Shown one piece after another: positions 1 through 9,120 of a stretch of DNA of 64,000 nt (position 1 is its first letter; every line of letters starts with the position of its first letter). Where the stretch lies: positions 3,534,001 through 3,598,000 of the forward strand of contig NZ_CP114039.1 in NCBI RefSeq assembly GCF_026965535.1. The letters run 5' to 3'. The translations under genes were made by a program, and so were the position numbers. The notes beneath the pieces are model-generated. The model made no database searches. It saw nothing but the letters and a program-made list of their open reading frames with translations, and was not told the DNA's origin. This DNA comes from Corallococcus sp. NCRR. Its GTDB lineage: Bacteria; Myxococcota; Myxococcia; Myxococcales; Myxococcaceae.

Positions 1-1031
1 ACGAAGGGTGCCGGGTCCGTGAGCCACGGCCGCGCGGCCTTCTGCTTCGACACGCGGAAGTGCGCCCGCGAGCCGCCGAAGGAGCTGAAGAGCAGGTTCC
101 TGCCCACGAGCCCGCTGCCGTTGGCCAGGCCCCTGGGGAAGCGGCTGGAGGTGGAGTTGAGCAGGAGGCGCGCGCTCTCCACGGCGGTGGCGGAGGCGAT
201 GATGACCTTCGCGGGCTGCTCCTGCGCGACGCCGTCCTTGTCCAGGTACACCACGCTCTTCGCGCGGCCTTGTTTATCCACTTCGATGGAGCGCGCCATG
301 CAGCCCGGGCGCACCTCCACGTTGCCGGTGGCGATGGCGTTGGGGATGAGGCTCGCGAGCGTGCTGCTCTTGGCGCCCGTCTCGCAGCCGTAGCTGCCGC
401 ACAGCGCGCAGTACGCGCACGGAGCGCGGCCCTTGTAGGCCTTGCTGATGATGCCGCGCGCGGTGGGCAGCGCGTGCCAGCCCATGGCCGCGCACACCTT
501 GTCGATTTCGGACGCCACCGGGTGCACGTCCAGGGGCGGCAGCGGGTAGGGGCCGCTGCGGGGCTCGGCGAAGGGGTGGGGGACGGCCTGGCCGGACACG
601 CCCAGCTCCGCTTCCGCCTTGTCGTAGAAGGGGGCCAGCTCCTCGTAGGAGATGGGCCAGTCCGCCACGGTGGTGCCGGGCACGGCGCCCAGCGTGGAGC
701 GCAGGCGGAAGTCCACCGGCTTGAGGCGGTAGAAGAAGCCGCTCATGTGCACGGTGCCGCCGCCCACGCAGTTGGCGGTCCACGCGGCGTTGCTGCGCTC
801 GTAGCGGGCCTTGGACCCCTGGCGCACCAGGTGCGGCTCCTCCCACGGCAGCGGCATGAAGAAGTTGCGGCGGCTGTTGAGGATCTCGTCGTGGACGAAG
901 TCCTTGGGCTGGTAGTGGCGGCCCTTCTCCAACACCACGACCTTGAAGCCCGCGCGCCCCAGCTCCAGCGCGAGCGGCGCGCCGCCCGCGCCGCTGCCCA
1001 CGATGCACACGTCCACGGAGGGCAGGCTCAC
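1..1031 (-). CDS. GMC-family FAD-dependent oxidoreductase (3' end outside window)
   Basis: This is the N-terminal ~343 codons of a glucose-methanol-choline oxidoreductase; the C-terminal part lies beyond base 1. The GTG start overlaps the stop of the upstream gene (GTGA, 1028-1031). The N-terminus carries the FAD-binding GSGAGG motif at residues 12-17, followed by the family stretch NCVGGGTVHMSGFFYR. A cysteine cluster C-x2-C-x2-C-x4-C (plus strand about 390-430) precedes GAKSS; similar clusters occur in bacterial GMC dehydrogenases and could bind an iron-sulfur centre, which is inference. There is no signal peptide. The adjacent gene encodes a Tat-signal small subunit, so co-export of a folded complex is likely, as in membrane gluconate dehydrogenases. 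The substrate (sugar, alcohol or sterol) cannot be told from the sequence. Confidence 0.9.
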   Translation of the reverse strand, partial: MSLPSVDVCIVGSGAGGAPLALELGRAGFKVVVLEKGRHYQPKDFVHDEILNSRRNFFMPLPWEEPHLVRQGSKARYERSNAAWTANCVGGGTVHMSGFFYRLKPVDFRLRSTLGAVPGTTVADWPISYEELAPFYDKAEAELGVSGQAVPHPFAEPRSGPYPLPPLDVHPVASEIDKVCAAMGWHALPTARGIISKAYKGRAPCAYCALCGSYGCETGAKSSTLASLIPNAIATGNVEVRPGCMARSIEVDKQGRAKSVVYLDKDGVAQEQPAKVIIASATAVESARLLLNSTSSRFPRGLANGSGLVGRNLLFSSFGGSRAHFRVSKQKAARPWLTDPAPF

Positions 1032-1681
1032 GGGTGGTGGCCTCCGCACTCGCGCAGGCACTTCGGGCCGTCGTAGCCCTCCGGGGGCGCCATGGCGAGC
1101 GTGCCCACGGTGTCGAAGCCCATCAGGCGCCAGCCCACGCGGCCCTTGTTGCCGCCGTAGGACGGGTCGCCCAGGAAGCCCTCCAGGCTGAGCGTCATCA
1201 ACAGCTCGAAGAAGTGGGCCTCGCCGCTGCCGGCCGGGCTGTCCTTGAAGATGGCGAGCAGTTCGTCCTGCTGGGCGGGCGTGGCCTGCGCGAAGCCCTT
1301 CTGGAACATGCGCTGCGCGCGGCGCTCCAGCGCGGACAGGCCCTGGAGGAAGTCGCGGTGCATGGACTCCAGCCCCTGCGTCTCCAGGATGCGGTCGATG
1401 TAGAGCGCCACGTCCGCGTCCTGGGCGCCCGGGTCCTCGTCGCGGGGAATGAGCCGCTCCGTGGCCGCGGCGACGACGGCGTACTCGAAGGCGGAGAAGG
1501 TGCGCAGGGCCTGGCCGGCGGAGGTGGTGCCGGTGGGCTCCGGGGCCTTCTTCGCTTCCGCCTCCTTCGAACGTTTACACGCAACGCCGCCCAGCAGCAC
1601 CACGCCGCCGCCGAAGAAGGTGAGCCGCTGGATGAAGGTGCGCCGGGACAGCTTCGGGGGGAGCGAACGCGCGCGAGCCAT
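1028..1681 (-). CDS. Gluconate 2-dehydrogenase subunit 3-like protein, Tat signal
   Basis: A 217-residue protein starting MARARSLPPK. The twin-arginine signal SRRTFIQRL is followed by a hydrophobic run ending in GGVACK, which may be a poor lipobox. The remainder resembles the small (subunit 3) component of membrane-bound gluconate/sugar dehydrogenases, with the typical opening FSAFEYAVVAAATERLIPRDEDPGAQDADVALYIDRIL. The open frame extends to 1873, but the ATG at 1681 puts the Tat motif at the N-terminus and was chosen. The 3' end overlaps the GMC oxidoreductase by 4 bp, so the two are translationally coupled. In this family the small subunit carries the export signal and the flavoprotein rides along. 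The role is therefore probably periplasmic oxidation of a sugar or alcohol feeding electrons to the membrane. Confidence 0.85.
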   Translation of the reverse strand: MARARSLPPKLSRRTFIQRLTFFGGGVVLLGGVACKRSKEAEAKKAPEPTGTTSAGQALRTFSAFEYAVVAAATERLIPRDEDPGAQDADVALYIDRILETQGLESMHRDFLQGLSALERRAQRMFQKGFAQATPAQQDELLAIFKDSPAGSGEAHFFELLMTLSLEGFLGDPSYGGNKGRVGWRLMGFDTVGTLAMAPPEGYDGPKCLRECGGHHP

Positions 1682-1791
1682 GGCGTGCGAGCCTAACCCA
1701 GGTGCCTGTGTTTCACGGCAGATGAGAAAGGCTCCGGGGTCGGTTGGCCGCCCACCGCGTGCGTGACGAGGGGACGCACCACGAGGCGTGA

Positions 1792-1819
1792 CGGACAACG
1801 CGCGTGGCTGACATAGGAT
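1792..1819 (+). promoter_or_regulatory. Candidate sigma-70-type promoter of the 1862 lipoprotein gene
   Basis: A -35-like CGGACA (1792-1797) and a -10-like TAGGAT (1814-1819) are separated by 16 bp, about 40 bp upstream of the ATG at 1862. Each hexamer matches consensus at 4 of 6 positions. No transcript data are available, so this is a weak call. Confidence 0.3.
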
Positions 1820-1861
1820 GGCGCGCTCAACCAGGCCGACTGAACCAAGGAGAAGGACCGC

Positions 1862-3208
1862 ATGAAACGGCACGCGTGGCTACTGGGAGCGGCGCTCGCG
1901 CTGGGATGTGGCGGCGGCAAGCCGGCCAACCCGGACGCGGGCCCGAAGCCGCAGGACGATGGCGGAACGACGGACACGCCCTTCGTGCGGCTGACGGTGG
2001 ATACGGAGCCGACGGAGTTGCACCGCATCTCCTCCATCGCCATGGCGGTGGGCCCGGACGACCGCATCGGCATCGCGTACTTCGTGAAGGTGCCCGGCAA
2101 GGAGCTGGACTTCGAGCTGCGCTACCGCGAGGTGAAGGACGGTCAGGTGCAGGCGAACGCGGAGACCATCCGGACCGTGCAGCGCGTGTATGGCGTATCG
2201 CTGGCCTTCGCGGCGAACGGCCAGCCCGCGGTGAGCTACCTGGGCGGCGTCTACGACGGGACCTCCTCCGAATCCATCTTCTGGTTCCAGAGCGACCTGG
2301 CGGTGGCGTACCGCGCCGCGAACGGGACGTGGACGGAGCAGGTGGCCGTGCGACGCAGCAACGAGGCCTTCGCCAACAACAGCGTCAGCGACTCGGGCAA
2401 CATCGTGGGACTCGATCCCGCGCTCGTCTTCAACGGGAACGAGGCGCTCGTCGCCTACCGGGACGTGCACAACGGGCAGTTCCCGCAGGGGGACTGGAAC
2501 GCCAGTGACGCGGAGCTGGCCATCGGCGGCCCCACGTCGTGGCAGCACCAGATGGTGGCCTTGGGCGGCGACGGCGCGGATGAGAAGCCCGCGTACGGTG
2601 GGCACCTGGACATGGTGCTGGCGGGTGGTCAGCCGGCGCTGGTGTTCGATCAGGCCCTCAACGCCGCGGATGCCCCGGGACAGAACGTGTACTTCCAGCG
2701 TCGCGGCTCGGACGGGAAGACCTGGACGCCGCCGAGGAAGATTCAATCGGTGGGCAACACGATGCTGGGCGCGTCGCTGGCGTATGACCCGGCGGTGGGG
2801 TTCGGCATCGCGGTGGTGGACCGCTCGGACAACAAGCTCACGTACATCTCGTGCGACGGCAAGACGGGCACGCAGTGCACGGCCCCTGGGGACTGGACGC
2901 TGCCGGACCCCGTCTACCAGACGGGCACGGGCGGCTGGTACCCGTCGCTCGCGTTCGACCCGAAGACGCACGACCCGTCCATCGCGTTCCACATCTGCTC
3001 GCTGGAGCCCGGGCGCAATGAGGGCGGCTGCTCGCCGTCGGACGACGCGCTCGTCATCGCCACGCGCGTGGAGGACCAGTGGCGTGAGGTGACGGTGGAC
3101 ACGGCGGGTGGCTGGTCGCCCAAGCTGGCGTTCCTGTCCACGGGCCAGCGCGTGGTGCTCTATCGCGTTCCCACGACGAGCGTCCTGATGCTGGCGGTGG
3201 AGCGGTGA
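1862..3208 (+). CDS. Conserved lipoprotein, probable beta-propeller-like fold
   Basis: A 448-residue protein with a lipoprotein signal (MKRHAWLLGAALALGCGG) and a low-complexity linker rich in Asp, Pro and Lys. A ribosome-binding site AAGGAGAAGG lies 6-12 bases before the ATG. The mature part has recurring beta-type segments such as GVSLAFAANGQPAVSYLGG, GASLAYDPAVGFGIAVVDR and WYPSLAFDPKTHDPSIAFH, spaced like propeller blades. No catalytic motif was seen. The start is clear because the signal peptide begins at the first Met after the RBS. It overlaps the next gene by GTGA and is probably co-transcribed with it. Function is unknown; extracellular or outer-membrane display is inferred from the lipobox. 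Confidence 0.75.
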   Translation: MKRHAWLLGAALALGCGGGKPANPDAGPKPQDDGGTTDTPFVRLTVDTEPTELHRISSIAMAVGPDDRIGIAYFVKVPGKELDFELRYREVKDGQVQANAETIRTVQRVYGVSLAFAANGQPAVSYLGGVYDGTSSESIFWFQSDLAVAYRAANGTWTEQVAVRRSNEAFANNSVSDSGNIVGLDPALVFNGNEALVAYRDVHNGQFPQGDWNASDAELAIGGPTSWQHQMVALGGDGADEKPAYGGHLDMVLAGGQPALVFDQALNAADAPGQNVYFQRRGSDGKTWTPPRKIQSVGNTMLGASLAYDPAVGFGIAVVDRSDNKLTYISCDGKTGTQCTAPGDWTLPDPVYQTGTGGWYPSLAFDPKTHDPSIAFHICSLEPGRNEGGCSPSDDALVIATRVEDQWREVTVDTAGGWSPKLAFLSTGQRVVLYRVPTTSVLMLAVER

Positions 3209-3756
3209 GCCTCGCGGGACGCGCCGTGGCGGCGCTGGGGCTCGCGGCCGTGCTCTCCGGCGCGGGCGCCATCGCGTGTCGCGGTGACAACGAGCTGTCT
3301 GGCAGCGTGTCGGAGTTGTTCCCCGTCACCGACGTGTCGCGGGTGGAGATCCGCCGCAACCCGGAGGCGCTCCAGGTGAGCTACTTCCGCAACAACGGCC
3401 TGGACGTGGACCTGGTCGCGCGGCTCACCGTGGACACGGAAGGCGTGGACCTGAAGCCGGGCACGAAGGTGCAACTGGGCGGCACCACGCCCTCCGGCCG
3501 CGAGCGCGCGTCGGTGGTGCACGTGGCCGCCGGTGAGCCGGCGCGCGTCTTCACGCAGGTGGAGCGCGGCGACCTGGTGTTGGATGAAGGCGGCAACGTG
3601 GGCGAGCCCACGCGCGGGGACTTCTCCCTGTCGTTCAAGAAGGGCGACGGCTACGGCGCGGGGCGCAGCATGGAGGGGACGTTCAACTCCCTGGCGCTCG
3701 ACGCGGGCTTCGGCCCGGACCTGGGCGACGTGGTGGTCGACGAACCCGCGCCCTGA
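3205..3756 (+). CDS. Small lipoprotein, unknown function
   Basis: A 183-residue protein with a GTG start overlapping the previous stop by 4 bp. The signal sequence ends in GAGAIACRGDN, a plausible lipobox. The body is beta-rich and charged, with segments such as GVDLKPGTKVQLGG and GDLVLDEGGNVGEPTRGDFSLSF, and it ends in an acidic tail. I recognise no family. Tight coupling to the larger lipoprotein upstream suggests the two act together at the cell envelope. A perfect hairpin follows the stop codon. Confidence 0.7.
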   Translation: MSLAGRAVAALGLAAVLSGAGAIACRGDNELSGSVSELFPVTDVSRVEIRRNPEALQVSYFRNNGLDVDLVARLTVDTEGVDLKPGTKVQLGGTTPSGRERASVVHVAAGEPARVFTQVERGDLVLDEGGNVGEPTRGDFSLSFKKGDGYGAGRSMEGTFNSLALDAGFGPDLGDVVVDEPAP

Positions 3757-3765
3757 AGCACTCCG

Positions 3766-3802
3766 GGGCTTCCGGCGAAGTCACACCGGAAGCCCTGTGT
3801 TT
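3766..3802. terminator. Bidirectional hairpin terminator between convergent genes
   Basis: Perfect 10-bp arms GGGCTTCCGG (3766-3775) and CCGGAAGCCC (3786-3795) flank a 10-base loop, with TGTGTTT following on the + strand. The hairpin sits between the convergent ends of the lipoprotein gene (+) and the DUF3332 gene (-), so it probably serves both. Confidence 0.75.
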
Positions 3803-3806
3803 CAGC

Positions 3807-4454
3807 TCACGGCGTGCAGGCGTCGAGCGTGGCCATGCCCTGGGAGAGCTGTCCCTGGTGCGTGGCGAACTGCGCGAGCGCGGGCGCGCCGCCGTCCAGG
3901 AAGAGCTGCCGCGCGGCGTCCACCGCGTCCCGGGCGTGCACCGTCACGGTGGAGCCGGCGGCGTCCGTCACCTTCACCGCGCCGTCCGTCTGGCCCTGGG
4001 CGCGGATGAGCAGGGCGCCCGCCTCGTCGCGCGCGACCATGCCGTCCTCCAGCGGCTCGAAGTAGCGCACCACGGGCTCCTGGCCCTCGCGCTGGAGCTC
4101 CAGGCGCATGACGCCGGACTCCACGTCGCGGGACATCTTCAGCGTGTCGGTGGGGCTGAGCTTCACGATGCGCGTGTTGGAGTCTTCCCCCTCCACGCTG
4201 CTCACCGGGTTGCCGCCGGTCCAGAACTCGATGCTGTTGACGACGAGCGCGTCCACCAGCGTGCCGATTTCATAGACGGGCACCACGATGAACACGAGGA
4301 ACACCAGCCACTGGACGAACTTGTTGCCGGAGATGCCCTTGTTGAACTGCCAGATCTTCGTCGTGAGCTTGAACGAGCCGAAACAGCCCGTCGCATGCAT
4401 CATCAGGACACCCGCGCACAGCACGCCGAGCCAACGGGACGGACGTAACTTCAT
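3807..4454 (-). CDS. DUF3332-type lipoprotein
   Basis: A 215-residue protein beginning MKLRPSRWLGVLCAGVLMMHATGCFGSF, a lipoprotein signal with cysteine in ATGC. After it come FKLTTKIWQFNKGISGNKFVQWLVFLVF and a second hydrophobic run (LVFIVVPVYEIGTLVDALV), the layout typical of DUF3332 proteins. The ATG at 4454 has AGGAGG seven bases upstream, which decides the start; the open frame runs much further 5' but overlaps the neighbouring gene. The C-terminal half is soluble and rich in Asp and Glu. The biochemical role of the family is unknown. It lies just downstream, same strand, of the FHA-sigma54 activator gene (59-bp gap), so co-expression is possible. Confidence 0.75.
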   Translation of the reverse strand: MKLRPSRWLGVLCAGVLMMHATGCFGSFKLTTKIWQFNKGISGNKFVQWLVFLVFIVVPVYEIGTLVDALVVNSIEFWTGGNPVSSVEGEDSNTRIVKLSPTDTLKMSRDVESGVMRLELQREGQEPVVRYFEPLEDGMVARDEAGALLIRAQGQTDGAVKVTDAAGSTVTVHARDAVDAARQLFLDGGAPALAQFATHQGQLSQGMATLDACTP

Positions 4455-4513
4455 GAAGCCCTCCTGGGGGATGGGGGACCGCTTGGAAGCGGCCGCCACC
4501 ATGCCATGAAGGC

Positions 4514-5878
<1,365 letters not shown>

Positions 5879-5934
5879 GAGCGGGCGGGGATTCTAGACG
5901 GCTTCGGGCCCGCGCGGGCTGTCTGTCGGTGAAT

Positions 5935-5967
5935 GCCGTGCCCGGCTGGAGGGTAGCCGGGCACGGC
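5935..5967 (-). terminator. Strong hairpin downstream of the beta-helix/SBBP gene
   Basis: A perfect 13-bp inverted repeat (GCCGTGCCCGGCT at 5935-5947, AGCCGGGCACGGC at 5955-5967) with a 7-base loop. It lies 59 bp past the stop of the 6026-8827 gene and upstream of the sigma-54 activator gene. There is no T-run, so it may end transcription less sharply or shield a 3' end. Confidence 0.6.
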
Positions 5968-6025
5968 GCGTCAAAAGCGTGTGAGCCGGTTTGTTTTCTC
6001 GCGGTGCGAGAGGGGGCGACACCCG

Positions 6026-8827
6026 CTAGTTGGGGTACTTCAGGATGAAAGCATCGCGCTCTCCCTGATTCGTGCTGAAGACGTCCCCGCGGGTCTCGCC
6101 CACAAGGAGGATGTCGTCCGCGTTGTCGACCGCGATGGCGAGACCATAGGTGGCAGCCGTGCTCGGTTGTCCTCCTTCCCAGATGAGGTTGCCGGTGGGA
6201 GTCAGCTTGTAGACCGCCATGGAGCCCCAGGAATGGCCTGCAACGATGACGTTGCCGGCGGAGTCCGTGCGGATGCCGAAGAGCGAAGTGAAGGGGCCGG
6301 CAAAGGTGGTGGTCCGGGTCCACTGCTCGTTGCCCGCGCTGTCGATCTTGATGATCCACGGCGTGTAGGACTCAGGATAGGGCTGGAAGAAGCCCGCGAC
6401 GTAGACATTGCCTGTGGCATCCACGGTGATGTCCGAAGCCCGGGCCAATGACGCAGGGAAGATGCGCTCCCAGAGTTTGTCGCCGCCGGGCGTGAACTTC
6501 GTGACGGACATGTACCGGTTGTAGTCGTGTCCTAGGACGTAGACTCCGCCCGCGCCGTAGGCCACGCCCTCCACGGATTCGTCGTCGGCTGTGCCCCAGA
6601 CTCGGGTCCAGAGCGTGTTCCCGTTCGCGTCGAACTTCATGAGCAGGTAGTCCCCTCCGGCAGTCGCGTGGTGCGGCTGGCCCGGAAAGCTGCCTACGGT
6701 GACGCCACCCGCGTAGATGGCGCTGCCATCCGAGGCAATGCCAGTGAACGCGTCCGAAGTCGCCGTGCCCGGCTGAACCACCCATTGCTTCACGCCATTC
6801 GCGTCGTACTTCACGACGAAGGCATCCCCACCGCCCTGGTGGATGTTACCCAGGTTGCTCGTCGTCACCCCGGCCGCGTAGACGTTGTCCGCTGCGTCAA
6901 CCGTGATGGAGAGGGCCTGTTCGTTACCTGAGCCTCCCAGCAGGCGGGACCAGCCCATGGTGCCTGTCGTCGAGTAGCGTCCGATGATGGCGTCCCAACC
7001 ACCTTGCGGTGTGTAGTTGAACTCGCCGGTCGTCCATCCTGCGTAGAAGACGTCGTTCTGCGAGTTGGTGACCACGGCCTCGAAGACGTCATCCCCTGTC
7101 GTGCCTCGTTGGAGCCCCCACACCGGCGAAGGCGCGACATCCGAGGGCTGCTGCGTGCCGATGGCGCAGCTCTCCTTCGCTCCCACGTCCGGGCCGTTGC
7201 CACAGTAGGTCGTTGTCTGGGCGTCATTGAGGGCCATGTCCCGGGCCGGCGAGCCAGGTTGTGTTTCGCGCGCGAGTGAGGAGAAGAGCGGGTCTCCCCA
7301 CTTGCTGTTTTCCTCGAGCCCGAGCCCCGGGATCCCCAGGCACGTCTTCCAGGCTGCCATGTCCACAAGGTCGTAATTGCAGCGCAGCATCTTCTGCGTG
7401 CCCTGGGCGAAGAGGTTGTAGCCGCTTTCAAACTGGCTCACGCCGTACTGGCTCGCGCCCAGGTAATAGCCCGCACCGCCCTTGAAGATGTTGTTCCAGA
7501 CGTCGACGTTGGTGACATTGATGCCAAGCATCTCTTCGCCGACCGATACGAAGGCGCCTTCCCAGCCGTCGAAGGTGTTGTGGTAGAGGTCAACACCTGC
7601 CACGCGTGTCATCCACACCGCGTTGGAGGGGCACCGTGCCGTCTTGATGGTCGGATCTCGAATGATGTTGTTGCGGATGACCACGTTGGCCAGTTGCTCA
7701 CTCGTGGCGTAGCGACCCAGGTTGATGCCTCGACACGTGTCAGCGATGTCCACTCCTTCGATGAGAATTCCCTGGGCATCGAAGTGAGCGATGATGGCTT
7801 CGCCCTTGCTCGCGTTGCCTGTCTCGTTGCGGGTGGCGCGGAAGTGGCTGAGGTGGCCACCTCGAATGGTCACGCGGTCGCAGTCCTTGATGTCGACGGC
7901 GTTCTCGGTGTTGCCATCGCTGCTGCTGGTGTTCGCGATGGTGTTGTCGACCATCAAGATGTCGTGAGGCCTCACGGTCCCTGTACCTGCCGGTTCCGCG
8001 TGCACAGGGCCCACGCACTGCACGCCGTCACCTGAGTTGTCGCTCATCGTGTTCTCGCTGAGGAGCACATGGTGGCTGTCCGGATAGATGCTGACGGCGT
8101 GACCATCCTCACGGGTGGCGCAGTGGAACGCGTCTACGCAAACGAGCCCTACGGGCGTGGAGGTCTCCTGTGCGGCACAATCCGCATGGGTGCGGCAAGT
8201 TGTATCGGAGCGCAGGCCGCTCCAGTTCTTGGTCCACTGGATGGTGGTGTGATGGATCTGGATGTGGTGGGCGGAGTCCCCCACAAAGACGGCTGCGCCG
8301 CCTCGCGCATCGGTGATGAGGCTGTTCCGCAAGATGATGTTGTGCGCCCCTGCGCCCTTGAACCGCGCGACATTGGCAAAGACCTGGTCCCCATCCAGGT
8401 CGAACCCATCCACGATCCAGTAACTCTTCGTGACGTCGAGGAGTGGTCCCGAGCCCGGGTTCTTCACCCTGGGCCGGTAGCCCGGCCATGCCATCAGGGT
8501 GATGGGCTGGGTGGAAGTGCCATGGGCTGCGGCGGTCCAGTTCAGGTTTTCCGTGAAGGTGCCTCGGACATAGGCGGCCTGTCCTGGCTGCAGGGAGTTG
8601 ATCGCGACCTGAATGGACTTCCAGGGATGCGCTTCGCTGCCATCCGATGTGCCCGTGTAATAGGCGTCGACGTATCGAAGGTTGGCTGTAGCAGGCACGA
8701 AGGATGCGTGAGGCAGGGTGAAGTCTTCAGAGCCGGCGACAATGTCGCGTTCCAGATTCGCCTGAGCAGACGAGGCCAGCAAAAACGCGGCGGAGAAGAG
8801 AAATGGAATGGCAGCACGACGATTCAC
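6026..8827 (-). CDS. Secreted right-handed beta-helix protein fused to SBBP-type propeller repeats
   Basis: A 933-residue exported protein. The GTG at 8827 starts VNRRAAIPFLFSAAFLLASSAQA, a clear Sec signal, with GGAG about 10 bases upstream; in-frame ATGs further 5' give no signal peptide at the N-terminus. Residues ~30-520 are a parallel beta-helix (repeated I-x-N-N-x-I motifs such as NVVIRNNIIRD and HVLLSENTMSDNSGDG). Residues ~570-930 contain repeats such as DVFYAGWTTGEF, NVYAAGVTTSNL and NVYVAGFFQPYPE, each followed by a W-x-R segment, the pattern of SBBP beta-propeller repeats. No catalytic residues are evident. Codon third positions hold more A/T than in neighbouring genes, suggesting foreign or recent origin. 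Binding or processing of polysaccharide outside the cell is possible but unproven. Confidence 0.8.
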   Translation of the reverse strand: MNRRAAIPFLFSAAFLLASSAQANLERDIVAGSEDFTLPHASFVPATANLRYVDAYYTGTSDGSEAHPWKSIQVAINSLQPGQAAYVRGTFTENLNWTAAAHGTSTQPITLMAWPGYRPRVKNPGSGPLLDVTKSYWIVDGFDLDGDQVFANVARFKGAGAHNIILRNSLITDARGGAAVFVGDSAHHIQIHHTTIQWTKNWSGLRSDTTCRTHADCAAQETSTPVGLVCVDAFHCATREDGHAVSIYPDSHHVLLSENTMSDNSGDGVQCVGPVHAEPAGTGTVRPHDILMVDNTIANTSSSDGNTENAVDIKDCDRVTIRGGHLSHFRATRNETGNASKGEAIIAHFDAQGILIEGVDIADTCRGINLGRYATSEQLANVVIRNNIIRDPTIKTARCPSNAVWMTRVAGVDLYHNTFDGWEGAFVSVGEEMLGINVTNVDVWNNIFKGGAGYYLGASQYGVSQFESGYNLFAQGTQKMLRCNYDLVDMAAWKTCLGIPGLGLEENSKWGDPLFSSLARETQPGSPARDMALNDAQTTTYCGNGPDVGAKESCAIGTQQPSDVAPSPVWGLQRGTTGDDVFEAVVTNSQNDVFYAGWTTGEFNYTPQGGWDAIIGRYSTTGTMGWSRLLGGSGNEQALSITVDAADNVYAAGVTTSNLGNIHQGGGDAFVVKYDANGVKQWVVQPGTATSDAFTGIASDGSAIYAGGVTVGSFPGQPHHATAGGDYLLMKFDANGNTLWTRVWGTADDESVEGVAYGAGGVYVLGHDYNRYMSVTKFTPGGDKLWERIFPASLARASDITVDATGNVYVAGFFQPYPESYTPWIIKIDSAGNEQWTRTTTFAGPFTSLFGIRTDSAGNVIVAGHSWGSMAVYKLTPTGNLIWEGGQPSTAATYGLAIAVDNADDILLVGETRGDVFSTNQGERDAFILKYPN

Positions 8828-9050
8828 GAGCGAGGCTCCAGGTGTGTGCGATGGGGGCGCGCGGTCTCCTGCGTTGCCGCGCATTCCAGCTACGCGGAGG
8901 GCGCGAGTCCCTGGTCGAATGCACTGGCCCGAGCTGACCTTGGGGGAGGGTTTTTGTTGAGTGGCTGCCTTTGTTGATGGTGCTTTGCTGAAGGACAGAC
9001 AGTTCATTCGCCGCCTTTCCATCAACGGCCTGCCCTTGAGGCGTTCGCGC

Positions 9051-9094
9051 AAAAAGACAACGGCCGCCCTCCCCATGACGGGAAGGACGGCCGT
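9051..9094 (-). terminator. Rho-independent terminator of the TDAG-repeat lipoprotein gene
   Basis: On the minus strand the stem ACGGCCG...CGGCCGT (9060-9094, extended inward by C/G pairs with two mismatches) is followed by TTGTCTTTTT (9051-9060). It lies 27 bp after the stop at 9121. Confidence 0.85.
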
Positions 9095-9120
9095 GTCAGG
9101 ACTTCGGTGTGGATGCGGCG

